Of a DNA stretch of 64,000 nt, positions 1-9,649 are shown piece after piece. The translations under genes were made by a program, and so were the position numbers. Within the stretch, counting starts at the first letter, position 1. Each line of letters starts with the position of its first letter. The stretch spans positions 53,568,001-53,632,000 of the forward strand of contig CM114272.1 in NCBI GenBank assembly GCA_050084515.1, given 5' to 3'. The DNA is from Blasia pusilla (lineage: Eukaryota > Marchantiophyta > Marchantiopsida > Blasiales). The notes beneath the pieces were generated by a model. That model had not been told where the DNA came from. It did not search any database and saw only the letters and a list, made by a program, of their open reading frames with translations.

Positions 1-1428
1 AATCTCACAATTTGGAGTGTAATATTGTTGAATTTTGAAAAATCTTCAATGTTGAAGATAAACAAAAATGTGAGATTTTTAAAAGATAGGTTAAATTTCT
101 AGACAGAAGTTGGTGTGGATGAAAAATAATAACAAAGAAAAACCTTAAAAATGACCAAGAGAAGTATTAGGATGCTCAAATTTATTTTCCCATTCCTTCC
201 AAATTTGGATGTCATCTTATTGTGATAAGGGTAGATGTTATGTGGAAACCTTTTTGAAAGTTTCACTACATGTCTTCTAACAAGAATAATCCAGATTTTG
301 ACCTATTCGACCAAATTAAAATATATTTTCATTTAAAAATCAGTATTTATTGGTTTTTCTGAATACAATTAAAACTAGTGAACAAGAGGTAAATAAGAAA
401 TTTTTATTCCTATCTTTAAAAATGTTCCATTATGAAGGAATTTAAAAAAAAATCGTTTTGCTTCCAAAGATCTTTGAAAATATTGGGTGAAACTTCTTTA
501 TAATTTAAAATAAAATTTAAAAAAAATAGAAATTTCTAAGTTTAGAAAAAATCTTTAAAAGTCATGGAGGAGATGAAAAAAAATTAACAAGCCCAAATTT
601 GAAGCTATTGCTCTTCTTTTTCCCAAGTCAGAATCTCAAGCTTATTTTACTTGAAGAGATGTTTGAGAGCATGTCCTCTAATATAGATTTTAAGGTCAAG
701 AAAACTATATCTAAATTCCTTACATAGTGAAGATACTCCTCCCACTATGTTAGATCTTATCAAATTTAGAATTTGTTTAAGATTCATATACAATTTTTCT
801 CACCTCGCAACTTAAAATACGTTTGTAAGAAATTTTCTATATTTCCATGCAAAGACATCTAAGAAGACGTACATATGCCACTACTTGCAAAATTTTATAA
901 CATGTGCGAGTAAACATATCACTCATTGCATGCATAAAAAGTCAAGATAAAATCTTCTTTTTAATTAATGCCAATGCCTTGCCATGGGATCAAGCTCTAT
1001 ATTGATGCATTTAAAGTTTACTATTTCTATGTGATGTATGTGAAAGGCAAAGATATGTAGCAAAGGTGTTTTAGTTATTGACATCCCAATTACTTTAATT
1101 GACTGGTTATGCTAAATTTTGGACATAGCACTTTTGAAAGGTAAACAATGGCTTTATCTCTTACCTTCTCTCAGGGATCCCCAAGTTTCTTATCGGATTC
1201 TCTCCCAATGTGTCTTTTTTTTTATAATTCCCTACCTTCTTTACACTTGTCCTCCCACCTTAGAGTTCTTATATTTTGTAAGCTTCTTTCAATATTTCAA
1301 TCATGAAAACATTGGGTCAATTCCTTGGTCCTAACACTTTTGAGAGACCATCATCGTGGATGATGGTGTCTTGATTTCATGATAAGCTATCTTGCTTATT
1401 TCTTTTGGAGGTGTGGTTTTTCTTCCAG
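1..1428. other. AT-rich intergenic DNA, no gene seen
   Basis: Low-complexity AT-rich sequence. Open frames are short and start with non-ATG codons, and I recognise no protein motif on either strand. Confidence 0.6.
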
Positions 1429-1636
1429 AGTTGCGATGGCGCCAAATGCTTTTTTGAAAACATATGCTCATCATTCCTACGGAAATCATTAACTCGACTA
1501 TTTTCTTCTCGTCGTCACTTCTTCTTATCCAAAGTTGCGATGGCGCCAAACACTTTTTTGAAAACATATGCTCATCATTCCTATGGAAATCATTAACTCG
1601 ACTATTTTCTTCTCGTCATCACTTCTTCTATGCATC
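1429..1636. repeat. 104-bp tandem duplication, two copies
   Basis: Two head-to-tail copies with a period of 104 bp. Each begins near GTTGCGATGGCGCCAAA (1430 and 1534) and runs to ACTTCTTCT. The copies differ at only a few positions, so the duplication is recent compared with the surrounding sequence. The short open frames across it simply read the duplicated unit and do not look like a gene. Confidence 0.85.
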
Positions 1637-2129
1637 TCAATCGCATTCCAACATGCATAAGCATTGGTGTGGATTCGTCAAGTCAAAATGATGGGTGGCC
1701 ATTCATCTTATGCAAATTCATGTGTGACCAACTACTAGTGTTTGTGTCATATTTATTTCAAGAAATTCATCATGTAACTTATGAACATTTTCTTTTTTGA
1801 ATTTCTTGCCTCTTCCCCTCTGAGGATGTAATTGTCTTCGCTAGTCATCCTTTGAGCTTTTTTTTCTTAATAAAGTGGATGCTTTATATATTGAGATAAA
1901 TCATTTATTGATACTACTTCTTTTGTGCCCATGCGAAGCATTGACAAAGATGGACCCTCTCCCTTGACCCTCTCTATCCCTCATAGGGTTCATTCCTCTT
2001 CTGTACTTCTCTAAAGACCTAGGGATATTCTTCAACTCCAAATCTTCCTTCTTTAGAGAGCAAAGGGTCCCTCCGTCTCTCCAATTTCCCTATACCATCC
2101 ATCAAACTCATTCTCAATGTTATATGTAT

Positions 2130-2320
2130 ATTCCTTGGAAGAATGGAGAGTAAAGTTTAGTTTGTACCTCTACTCTTTGGAGGAATGGAGGCTAGAGATA
2201 TGAAACTACACTCTAGAAGTGTTTTTCTTCCTTGTTTCGTACTTCTATTCTTTCGAGGAATAGAGAGTAGAGCTCAGTTTCGTAGCTCTACTCTTTGGAG
2301 GAACGAAGAGTAGAGGTAAA
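2130..2320. repeat. Degenerate short repeats around TACTCTTTGGAGGAA
   Basis: Four imperfect copies of a motif like CTACTCTTTGGAGGAATGGAG occur at about 2133, 2170, 2245 and 2287, spaced 40-75 bp apart. They read as a decayed minisatellite. No coding signal is seen. Confidence 0.45.
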
Positions 2321-2429
2321 AAAGTACCCTCTTCGTGTGTTTGTCTCCTCTATCTCATTTTCTCATGAGAAGATGGGGGACAGAGAGAAAGTCCATCCCT
2401 CTCTCCTTGGGAGTGATTAGGGAAAACCC

Positions 2430-2482
2430 ACTATCTCCTTTCTTTGTTCCTCCACGAAAGAGGAACAAAGAAAGGAGATAGT
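2430..2482. repeat. Perfect 23-bp inverted repeat, 7-bp loop
   Basis: Arms at 2430-2452 and 2460-2482 are exact reverse complements. They start ACTATCTCC and end GGAGATAGT, with loop CACGAAA. Transcribed from either strand this would be an unbroken 23-bp stem. It could be a foldback-type remnant or a small-RNA precursor. No flanking duplication was recognised. Confidence 0.85.
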
Positions 2483-2699
2483 TCGGAATGGGAGGGTGTC
2501 TCTTTCTCTACTCAAAGGGGCAAAGACATATGGGCTCATTATTGGGAGTGAGAAATGATCCATTAATCCTCTCTTTCCTTCTTTCATTAAATATTAGAGA
2601 TGGTGTGAAATTTATATCCAAAAAAAAGAAGAAGCATGCCAACGCAAAAAATAACGGAATGGTCAATCCCTTGAAAAAAATTTGCCACGAACACTAATG

Positions 2700-3180
2700 G
2701 TTAGTCATATGATGATGGTATGTAATTTTTGCAACGATCTAACAATCTTTGGCAAGTCCAAGAATGTGTTTTACGTCAATAATTTCTCCTATTTATCCAA
2801 CCAATAAGTACACATTGATGTTGCCTTCCCCTTTGATCTCATGTACACTATTATCTCCAAAAATCCCTTTCATTTCTTCTCGTAAAGTTTGATAGGATGA
2901 AAACCATGGATAGTGATAACTCATGTGTTGTGAAGCATCGGAATCAATGTATAAGGTAAGGTCTACTTGTTTCTTCATAGCTCAAAATGCAGATTCTCTT
3001 TAATCAATATCTTCTTCATCTGTACATGCAACAAAGAGCTTTCTTTATCTTTCATATTATTGGCATGTGAAAACTTCTCACTTGGTCCTTTTTTATGCAC
3101 ATCAGCTTGTTTCTTGTGATATTGACGAGCAAAGTGATTTGGTTTTCCACAAAAATGACAACTTCCCCTTACTCTTGATT
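2700..3180 (-). pseudogene. Copia gag zinc knuckle and protease fragment
   Basis: Read right to left, this shows a CCHC-type zinc knuckle (CHFCGKPNHFARQY, final Cys changed to Tyr) at about 3170-3130. A retropepsin-like segment follows (YIDSDASQHMSYH at about 2950; Copia proteases have D-S-G-A there, so the Gly is lost), and then the usual VKHILGLAKD block near 2770-2730. Stops interrupt the frame. In Copia elements this region follows the gag RNA-binding linker. That linker lies on the same strand at 4745-4860, on the far side of an inserted plus-strand piece, so both are best read as one broken element. Functionally dead. Confidence 0.75.
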
Positions 3181-3189
3181 ATTGAAAAC

Positions 3190-3487
3190 TAAGTTACAGT
3201 CAAGCTCATCAGACATCCGAACTGCTATATTTGGTACTCACAAGAAGTGGGGAAGATTAATCTTGGTTAGTCACTTAAGTGCGATTATCTTAACTATGAT
3301 TAGTTAATCACAGTTAACTCGAGACTATGGTTAAGATTAGGATTAGGGTTGCTTGTACATATTCTATATAATTGAGATTGGGACCAGCATCTACTCATTC
3401 TCTCATTGCCAAATTTCGTTCTCCATGATGGTGTGTGAGTGTGAGAGCTGTTCCCCACCACTTACGCTTCTTTAACAGTTTTCTACA
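3190..3487 (+). repeat. Putative Copia 5' LTR
   Basis: Contains a TATA-like CTATATAATT near 3364 and ends in CA immediately before the primer binding site. The left end is not defined by a matching second LTR, so the length is approximate. Confidence 0.5.
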
Positions 3488-3499
3488 TGGCATCAGAGT
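3488..3499 (+). promoter_or_regulatory. Primer binding site, initiator Met-tRNA type
   Basis: TGGCATCAGAGT differs at two positions from TGGTATCAGAGC, the Copia primer binding site complementary to plant initiator Met-tRNA, and directly follows an LTR-like ...CA end. Confidence 0.65.
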
Positions 3500-4009
3500 G
3501 ATAAAAGAACATCACTTGAAATTCTTGGTGTTTGAGGAGAGAAGAGAGGCAAAAGAAGGCACAATTTCAAGGTTGGGAGAAGGAGATTTCAGTGAGAGCT
3601 CAGTAACAGAAGATTTTAGATGAAGTTGTAACGGTGACAAAACTTTAGAGGTATTTTTTAGGGCTTTCCCCATATTTAGCAATCTGGGTTAGTATCGGTC
3701 AGAACGACGTCAAAGGTTGGTTCTGACCGTCTTTTAGAGCTCGTCAAGAGCTTTCCAACGTATCCAAAATCGCTGGATTTTGACATTGTAAGCTCTTGCA
3801 ATAGCAATTTTCAATGTAGGCAAGTGCAAGTAGTAAAGGAAAGTTATGAAGTTTGCTTTCAACATGCCAATTTCAACTAGTTCTTCCATACAGTTGATTA
3901 ATTTTGGAAAATTTTAGGTCAATTTCTGCTTATGAGTGGTCTATGTTGCAATTGGAGCATTGGAGAGCCTAAATTACATTTTTGTGAGTAAAATTTTTCT
4001 TCATGGAAT

Positions 4010-4749
4010 ATTCCTCAGTAACAATCACATGCGAGAAGCTAAACAAGCAGAACTACAATGTCTGGAAGTTTTGATTGAAATAATTTCTCATGGGTCAAGA
4101 ACTTTAGGAGCTCGTTACAAGTGATGAGGTCGAACCAGAGTGTGACTCAACAGACTTGAATGATCGCACTTGGAACAAACGTGCAAGACAAGTAATCCAC
4201 TTCATTTCAATAATGATGTGTTCGCCAACGATAGGTCACATTCAAGATATTGATATTCCGAAGGAGACCTTGGATGGATTGAAAATTTTTTTCCAGACAT
4301 CTACAAAGGCCACAAATCTTCAATTGAAACAGCAATTGAACGAAGTGAGGAAAAGATCGCGGAGTATCAATGACTGTGTTTTGAATATCAGATATATTGT
4401 TGATCAATTGAATAGCATTGGAATGACAATAGAAGATGATGATCTGATTTTTTTCAGTCTACAAGGCCTTCCAAAAGATTACAAACCTTTTGAGACCTCT
4501 CTCTCTGTGAGAGCGAAATATCCAACCTTTCAAGAGTTAGTCCTACTGTTAATTAGTGAGTAGATGTGCCTAGTAGGCAGAAGTAGCTTATCTAATATGC
4601 AAGAGAGTCCGTTATTTCAATGTAATGGATCAAATAGAGGCATAAGTCATGATAGAAGCTTCCGTGGTCGTGGTGGATATCAAGCATATGGAGGAAGAGA
4701 CACTCAATATAACGTCACTCAATCAACTACGAATCAGTACCTACATTGA
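4010..4749 (+). pseudogene. Copia gag (UBN2 / Retrotran_gag_2 type)
   Basis: The start region reads EKLNKQNYNVWK, the usual Copia gag opening, followed by in-frame stops. A 135-residue open stretch at 4156-4563 then carries the alpha-helical gag core (RSINDCVLNIRYIVDQLNSI, then LQGLPKDYKPFETSL). After a TAG at 4561 the same frame continues into a Gly/Arg-rich segment (SFRGRGGYQAYGGRD). The zinc knuckle that should follow is absent because the piece ends here. It belongs to a different Copia lineage from the minus-strand gag next to it. Confidence 0.75.
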
Positions 4750-5782
4750 TGTCACCTCACTTGGAGATTCTTGTTGTGAAACTCGTTGCCTTTGTGTTGT
4801 TGGTGTGGTCTCTTGACAAATGAGTCTCTCTTGGAGAAGAGTGCTTTTGAATTATTGATATCAACCTGCTTGAAAGATCTCTCTTACTCTTCTTGAAAAA
4901 CTAATCCGACTACTTGGTCAAGTGTGGGTTGATTGTCTTCACCATGTAAAGTATCACTGGTTCTGAATGAATGCAAGGATAAATGATTTGTGGATGGGTG
5001 GCAAACAGCTCAAGAGAACCATAATTACCTTCCTTTGTGAAGATTTGATGTCTCCATTCTGCATTTGATCAAATATCCCCTTCAATTTGTTGACATGTTG
5101 TTTGTTGTAAGCTATCACCTTCCACCATCTTGAAGTTTGAAAACTTGCGCTCGTACCAAGGTTGCATATGGAAAAACTCTGTGTCCGCAAACATGTCCAT
5201 CTTCGTGGACTTACGTCCATCCTATAGAAGGACATGTGCGTATGGGCCCCATCTCCCCCCACAACTCGCCTTCATTATCCGCACTTTCTCATTTCTTCCT
5301 CCTCCCACCTCCATTCCCTCCCTCCTTATTGCCATGTAAGTGTGAACTATAAGTGTGGTCCCACCTTTTGCAATTCATATCCTCGGACATGTCCAAACTT
5401 GTCCGTCTTTCGTGTGGTCCCACCTTTTGCAATTCATATTCTCGGACATGTCCAAACTTGTCGGTCTTTATGCAACCATGGCTAGAACATCATATTTGTC
5501 GTCTAGTAGATCTGGTTCAACAACTCCCATGCTTCTTTGGAAGTTTCAGAGTAAACCAATCATGACAATACATCATAAGCTTCCTTCATCATGATTGTAG
5601 CTAGTGCACGTCCATCCTTCTCCCTGGTAGCTAGCATCGGGGACTTGGCTGATAGTCCATTCAGCACAACTTCCACAAGCCTTTCTCCATCAACATCACC
5701 TTCAATTTCAGTTTCCACCACAAGGAAAGTTCTTCCCATCAAACTTAACAACCAAACAAATCTCTACGCTTGTAGTGGCCAT
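4745..5782 (-). pseudogene. Copia gag, minus strand, 5' two thirds
   Basis: An ATG at 5782 opens a gag-like start (MATTSVEI... KFDGKNF, then after frameshifts LWWKLKLKVML, EKDGRALATIMM, FSNFKMVEGDSL). It continues through KQHVNKLKGIFDQM, VLLSCLPP and QPTLDQVVGLVFQEE to a basic linker ending near 4745. These blocks are the standard order in Copia gag. Several frameshifts and stops show it is dead. The zinc knuckle and protease of the same element lie at 3180-2700. A 59-bp tandem duplication sits inside it at 5353-5470. Confidence 0.75.
5353..5470. repeat. 59-bp tandem duplication, two copies
   Basis: Copies at 5353-5411 and 5412-5470 share TGTGGTCCCACCTTTTGC and GGACATGTCCAAACTTGTC, with only a few differences. 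The duplication lies inside the decayed minus-strand Copia gag and is one of the lesions that break it. Confidence 0.85.
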
Positions 5783-5861
5783 GTCGATCCGCAAACAAAC
5801 CTTCCCACAAATCGCACTCCCAAAATTTAGGTTCCCAACTCCTCCTTGGATTGCCCGGGCT

Positions 5862-6225
5862 TTGTCATGACCATACGGATTATGTCGTAGAGTATAGTGG
5901 GCTAGTAGAGGCCATACCTTATGTAGGACCATAGTGGATGGGTAGAGATGCGGTTTCATACATAGGGTTGGGGGTTACTCAGTTGGGGGTGACTTTCCCA
6001 GTAGGGCCCGCTCTTAGGTTGGAGGATATAGTGTGGAGTGCACCCAAAAAACAGTCAGTTCTTTGAGTTGAGCCTGTTGCGTTGGGAGTTAGCCTTGGTA
6101 GTGAGTAGAGCTCTTGGCTATGGAGTTTCTCGCAAGCTTCGACCTAGATTCTCCCATCGTGGAGTGGGTTTGGCTCGATTTTATGTGATTATATACGTGT
6201 TTTATGAAATTAGGTCTTTCACGGA
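5862..6225 (+). repeat. Terminal repeat A, left copy
   Basis: About 364 bp, from TTGTCATGACC to GGTCTTTCACGGA. It is closely similar over its whole length to 8817-9181, and its first part matches 63744-64000. All three copies start at the same base. By eye the two full copies differ at about 25-30 positions. Confidence 0.85.
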
Positions 6226-6327
6226 TTTCACTCAAAGAACTGGAGTAGATCGATGATAGCTTCGATTGTGGATCAGTAGGATCTAGTTAGGGCTGATTGT
6301 GTACTCAGCCGTGGATGTTCGTGGCTT

Positions 6328-7293
6328 GTGGCCTATGTTGGAGGTAGGAATCGGGTGCGTGGGTGGTTAGTGAAGGGATTTAGTGCTATGGCAAAGCCTT
6401 TGAACCAATTTCTGAAATCAGATCAAGAGTGGCACTGGGGAGATGATCAGGAGAGAGCTTTTGTGGACCTTAAGGCCCAGTTGGTGGCGGCGCCTCTTTT
6501 GAGGAGACCTATCAGAGGGCGCCCATTTCAGTTTCACACTGATAGGAGTAGGTTGGGACTTGGAGCGGTGTTGACACAACATGATGATGAGCACATGGAG
6601 TTTGTGGTGGCCTATGTAAGTTGTTCGAATAATGCAGCGGAGTCACGCTATAGTTCATATGAGGGAGAGTGCTTGGCAGTAGTGTGGGTTGTGGCACACT
6701 TTAGGTGTTACTTGTTTGGCACACAGTTTACCCTTGTTACTGATCACCAGCCGCTCAAGTGGTTGATGGAGTCTGAAAAGCTTACATGGAAGCTTGCACG
6801 GTGGGCTCTTATCTTACAAGAGTATGACTTCCAGGTGGTACATAGACGTGGAGTTGCCAACCTTGATGCTGATGGGTTGAGTAGGAACCCATATACTAGC
6901 CAAGAGGATGCAACTGGGGCTAGATGGCATGGCGAGGTTGATGAGGAGATGGTGCCAGGTTGGCATGCATCCGCATTTTTATGTTGGTTAGGGATGGACT
7001 CTAGTATGGAGGACCACATGACATCTTACACTAGTCAGAGGGTAGATGGCCAGCCTTTAGATCCTAAGGTTGGAGATGGTGGTACGGATCAGCGTGATAT
7101 TCATGATGATGCGTTGGTGTTGGAGTTCCTACGGACCAGTAGAATGCCAGGCATAGTGACTGCCAAGGAGCGGGACCGTGTTCTTCAACGTGCTAAGAGG
7201 TATCGATTGGAGGGAACACATATTCTCCCTGTGTGGGAGGATGGTAGAGTACGAGTAGTGCCGCATTTGGCTCAGAGAGAGCGCATTGTGTGA
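6328..7293 (+). pseudogene. Gypsy RNase H and integrase-linker region
   Basis: The frame begins just after where the RT thumb should be (GFSAMAKPLNQFLKSDQ). It carries the Ty3 RNase H with its acidic residues visible: HTDRSR, YEGECLAV and VTDHQPLKWL. VVHRRGVANLDADGLSRNP, the usual RNase H end, and a variable linker follow. A TGA at 7291-7293 interrupts just before the integrase zinc domain (AHEELGHFGVKRTYN). The RT core is absent, deleted between repeat A and this frame. Its closest relative in the window is the element at 46946-50860. Confidence 0.85.
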
Positions 7294-8220
7294 CATGCCC
7301 ATGAGGAGTTGGGACATTTTGGGGTAAAGCGTACGTATAACTTAATCTTTGGTCAGTATTGGTGGCGTGGCATGCATACTCAGGTGCAGCAGTTGGTGTC
7401 ACGTTGTATGGTTTGTGACCGGGTGAGGGCATCATTCAATGCCCCTACACCACAGTTACACCCCTTGCCTATTATGGGGTTGGGTTACCATTGGAGTGTG
7501 GACTTTGCGGGAGCGTTACCGTTGACTGTACGACATCATCGATATGTGTTGGTGATGGTGGAGCACTTCTCCAAGTGGATTGAGTTGGTGGCATTACTTG
7601 ACAAGGCAAGTGAGGGAACTGCGTACGCGTTTCTTGATAGAGTGCTTAGTCATTTTGGTGCACCAGCTGAAGTGCTGACCGACCACGGTACAGAGTTTCA
7701 AGGTGAGTTTCAGGTCTTGTGTGACAAGGCGTTGATTGATCATCGGACCACGTCTCGAGATCATCCACAAGCGGATGGTTTGGCTGAGCGTGTGGTTTAG
7801 ACGGTTAAGAGGGCATTGCGCAAGTATGGCCTAAAGAAGGGGCATCTTGGAGATTGGGATATTCAGTTGCCATGGTTAGCCATGGGGTATAGGTTCAGTC
7901 GCCAAGCATCCTTGGCTTCCTTCTCATCTTATTTTCTGTTATACGGCCGAGATCCAGACATGTTAGCAGCAATTTTTCGGGAGTGTAGTGAGGTGGTGAA
8001 CCTTGATGATCCAGAGATGTGGATAAGGGTGTGTTCTCAGCGGGCAGAGCTCTTTCAAGAGTTATGCCAACAGCCTTTGAGAATCTTGCCATTGCTCAAC
8101 ATAAAGATACGTTGCGGTATGCAACCATTCGGGGTGGAGGTTATTGACCATCGATTCGTAGGTTCCATGTGGGGGACTATGTCTATTTGCAGGAGGTTGC
8201 ACCGACAACGTTGGATGTGA
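7294..8220 (+). pseudogene. Gypsy DDE integrase, broken
   Basis: An HHCC zinc domain (HAHEELGHFG ... CMVCDRV) precedes an rve core with all three catalytic residues present: D in WSVDFAG, D in LTDHGTEF and E in DGLAERVV. A TAG at 7798-7800 replaces a CAG seen at the same place in the second copy, and a frameshift near 8060-8170 separates the core from the C-terminal part. The integrase would have joined cDNA to host DNA; this copy is dead. Confidence 0.85.
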
Positions 8221-8535
8221 CGGCAGGCCGCACTATTTTACGAGTGCGTGAGGTGTTAGCTTCTGGAGTTCTTATGTTGGAGGATCGTGATGGAGTTGTT
8301 TGGAAGGACCATGTGCGTAATTGTGCCCCATGTCATCTTTCAAATGTGGATGGTACTGTTGACCCAAGCTTAGCCATGATACGTGCTAGCTTGAGGTGCA
8401 TGTTGTGTGGGTCTGCTGGTAACGCAACCTGTATGTTGGTGTGTGATCGGTGTTCTAGGGGTTGGCACATGATGTGTTTGACTCCACGTATGGTGTTGTT
8501 CCTACTGGAAGGTGGGTTTGTCCTCGATGTATTTA
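8169..8535 (+). pseudogene. Integrase C-terminal domain with PHD finger
   Basis: The first ~60 codons are an integrase C-terminal SH3-like segment (GDYVYLQEVAPTTLDV, GRTILRVREVL, WKDHVRNCAPCH). A PHD-type zinc finger follows at 8398-8529: Cx2C, 11 residues, Cx2C (CDRC), SRGW, Hx2C. After a one-base frameshift near 8490 come VPTGRW, the last Cx2C (CPRC) and a stop at 8533-8535. The spacing and the GWH and GRW positions fit the C4HC3 PHD fold, not a Gypsy chromodomain. The same domain is present in the second copy. Confidence 0.8.
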
Positions 8536-8710
8536 GGAGAGGTAGATGACTTGATCTTTGCATGATATGGATTATAGATGTGCAACTAACGATGGGGCAA
8601 CCTAGCACCCGGCCTTCTGATTCGTGCACCCACGAAAGTGTATAGCATGTAGTAGATGTATAGGGCTACTTGGGAGTTAGAGGGACCTAACCGCCAGTTA
8701 GGGGGGCAAG

Positions 8711-8813
8711 TTGTGGTACACTTATGTTTGTGGATGCTCTCGTCTATGTTATGTATGTATGTGAGTATGGTATGTCAGCGATGTATGTTGTATGACGATG
8801 TGGATTCGCACGA
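8711..8813 (+). repeat. Terminal repeat B, first copy
   Basis: Starts TTGTGGTACAC just after a G-run (AGGGGGGCAAG, 8700-8710) that resembles a polypurine tract, and ends GATTCGCACGA. It is repeated at 9183-9253, where an internal ~34 bp is missing, and more distantly at 50728-50862. Confidence 0.75.
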
Positions 8814-8816
8814 GAA

Positions 8817-9181
8817 TTGTCATGACCATACAGATTATGTCGTAGAGTATAGTGTGCTAGTAGAGGCCATACCTTATGTAGGACCGTAGTGGCTAGGTAG
8901 AGATGCGGTTTCATACATAGGGTTGGGGGTTATTGAGTTGGGGGTGACTTTCCCATTAGGGCCCGTTCTTAGATTGGAGGATATAGTGTGGAGTGCACCC
9001 AAAGAACAGTCAAGTTTTTTGAGTTGAGACAGTTGCGTTGGAAGTTAGCCTTGGTAGTGAGTAGAGCTCTTGGCTATGGTGTTTCCCGTAAGCTTCGACC
9101 TAGATTTTCCTATCGTGGAGTGGGTTTGGCTCGATTGTATGTGATTCTATACGTGTTTTATGTGAGTAGGTCTTTCACGGA
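8817..9181 (+). repeat. Terminal repeat A, right copy
   Basis: Same extent as the left copy: it starts TTGTCATGACC and ends TCTTTCACGGA. It is placed between the two B copies with only GAA between B1 and its start. Confidence 0.85.
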
Positions 9182-9182
9182 A

Positions 9183-9253
9183 AGTGGTACACTTATGTTT
9201 GTGGATGTGGTATGTCAGCGATGTATATTGTATGACGATGTGGATTCGCACGA
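9183..9253 (+). repeat. Terminal repeat B, second copy
   Basis: Reads AGTGGTACACTTATGTTTG ... GATTCGCACGA and is a shortened copy of 8711-8813. Similarity to B stops at 9253, where host-flank sequence (CGGCTCAAG) begins. Confidence 0.75.
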
Positions 9254-9340
9254 CGGCTCAAGAAATAATTCTAACCTGTATCATAATCTCTGATCAGATC
9301 TCGATCTTGACCCTAAACCCGATCGCTAGGATACCATATC
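9254..9340 (-). promoter_or_regulatory. Copia leader with primer-binding-site-like sequence
   Basis: On the minus strand, TGGTATCCTAGCG (9336-9324) resembles the Copia primer binding site TGGTATCAGAGC. If the A1 element is removed, this site lies about 150 nt upstream of the gag ATG at 5782, a normal distance. This links the two flanks of A1 into one older Copia element. The LTR beyond it was not delimited. Confidence 0.45.
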
Positions 9341-9649
9341 AAACAATACATACTTGTTTACGAGAAGATCAAGAGAAGCCAAGAATGTAGGAAAGTGTAG
9401 CGTTCGGGCAAAAATGCAATGGCCAAACAAACGGTACACAACAAAGAAATAGAAGCAATAGAACCTCCCGGCATGCTGTAGCTCTGAGATGTAATTATAT
9501 TTGGTTCCTAATCGATTCTACCCAAATTTGTCTTCCTAATGAGTGCGCAGAGTTCTACAGAGATTGTTGTAGATTGAAGTAGAACTTAGTAATAATAATT
9601 TCATGATGGACTGCTATTCCTGACAGAAATTGCGAGTCTCATCTCTCTG
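9341..9649. other. No gene seen
   Basis: Short unique-looking stretch between the retroelement nest and the minisatellite. It may include the decayed Copia LTR. No coding motif recognised. Confidence 0.4.

Larger units (their letters stand above)
3190..4750 (+). mobile_element. Nested Copia fragment: LTR, PBS and gag, 3' part missing
   Basis: A roughly 300-bp LTR-like segment ending TTCTACA is followed at once by a Copia-type primer binding site, a leader, and a Copia gag. The piece stops after the gag Gly/Arg-rich tail. It sits between the two halves of a minus-strand Copia gag, in the linker just before the zinc knuckle, so it is inferred to have inserted there. No second LTR and no clear target duplication are visible. 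Left edge uncertain by about 20 bp. Confidence 0.6.
5862..9253 (+). mobile_element. Ty3/Gypsy-type element A1, RNase H-integrase-PHD, flanked by A...B-A-B repeats
   Basis: Left end TTGTCATGACC (5862) and right end CGCACGA (9253). Between them are repeat A (5862-6225), a shortened pol (6328-8535) lacking gag, protease and the RT core, a G-run, then repeats B (8711), A (8817) and B (9183). Flanks GGGCT (5857-5861) and CGGCT (9254-9258) could be a worn 5-bp target duplication. The element sits in the leader of the minus-strand Copia: a PBS-like site lies just beyond its right end and the Copia gag start just beyond its left end. Frameshifts and stops show it cannot move on its own. Confidence 0.75.

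Noticed and set aside
1119-1691. Short ORFs around the 104-bp duplication
   Set aside because: Non-ATG starts, AT-rich composition, and the frames simply repeat the duplicated unit.
5862-9253. Reading the A-family as a DIRS element with tyrosine recombinase
   Set aside because: The repeat layout is DIRS-like, but the ORF has an HHCC domain and a D-D-E integrase core, and no R-H-R-Y recombinase motif is seen.
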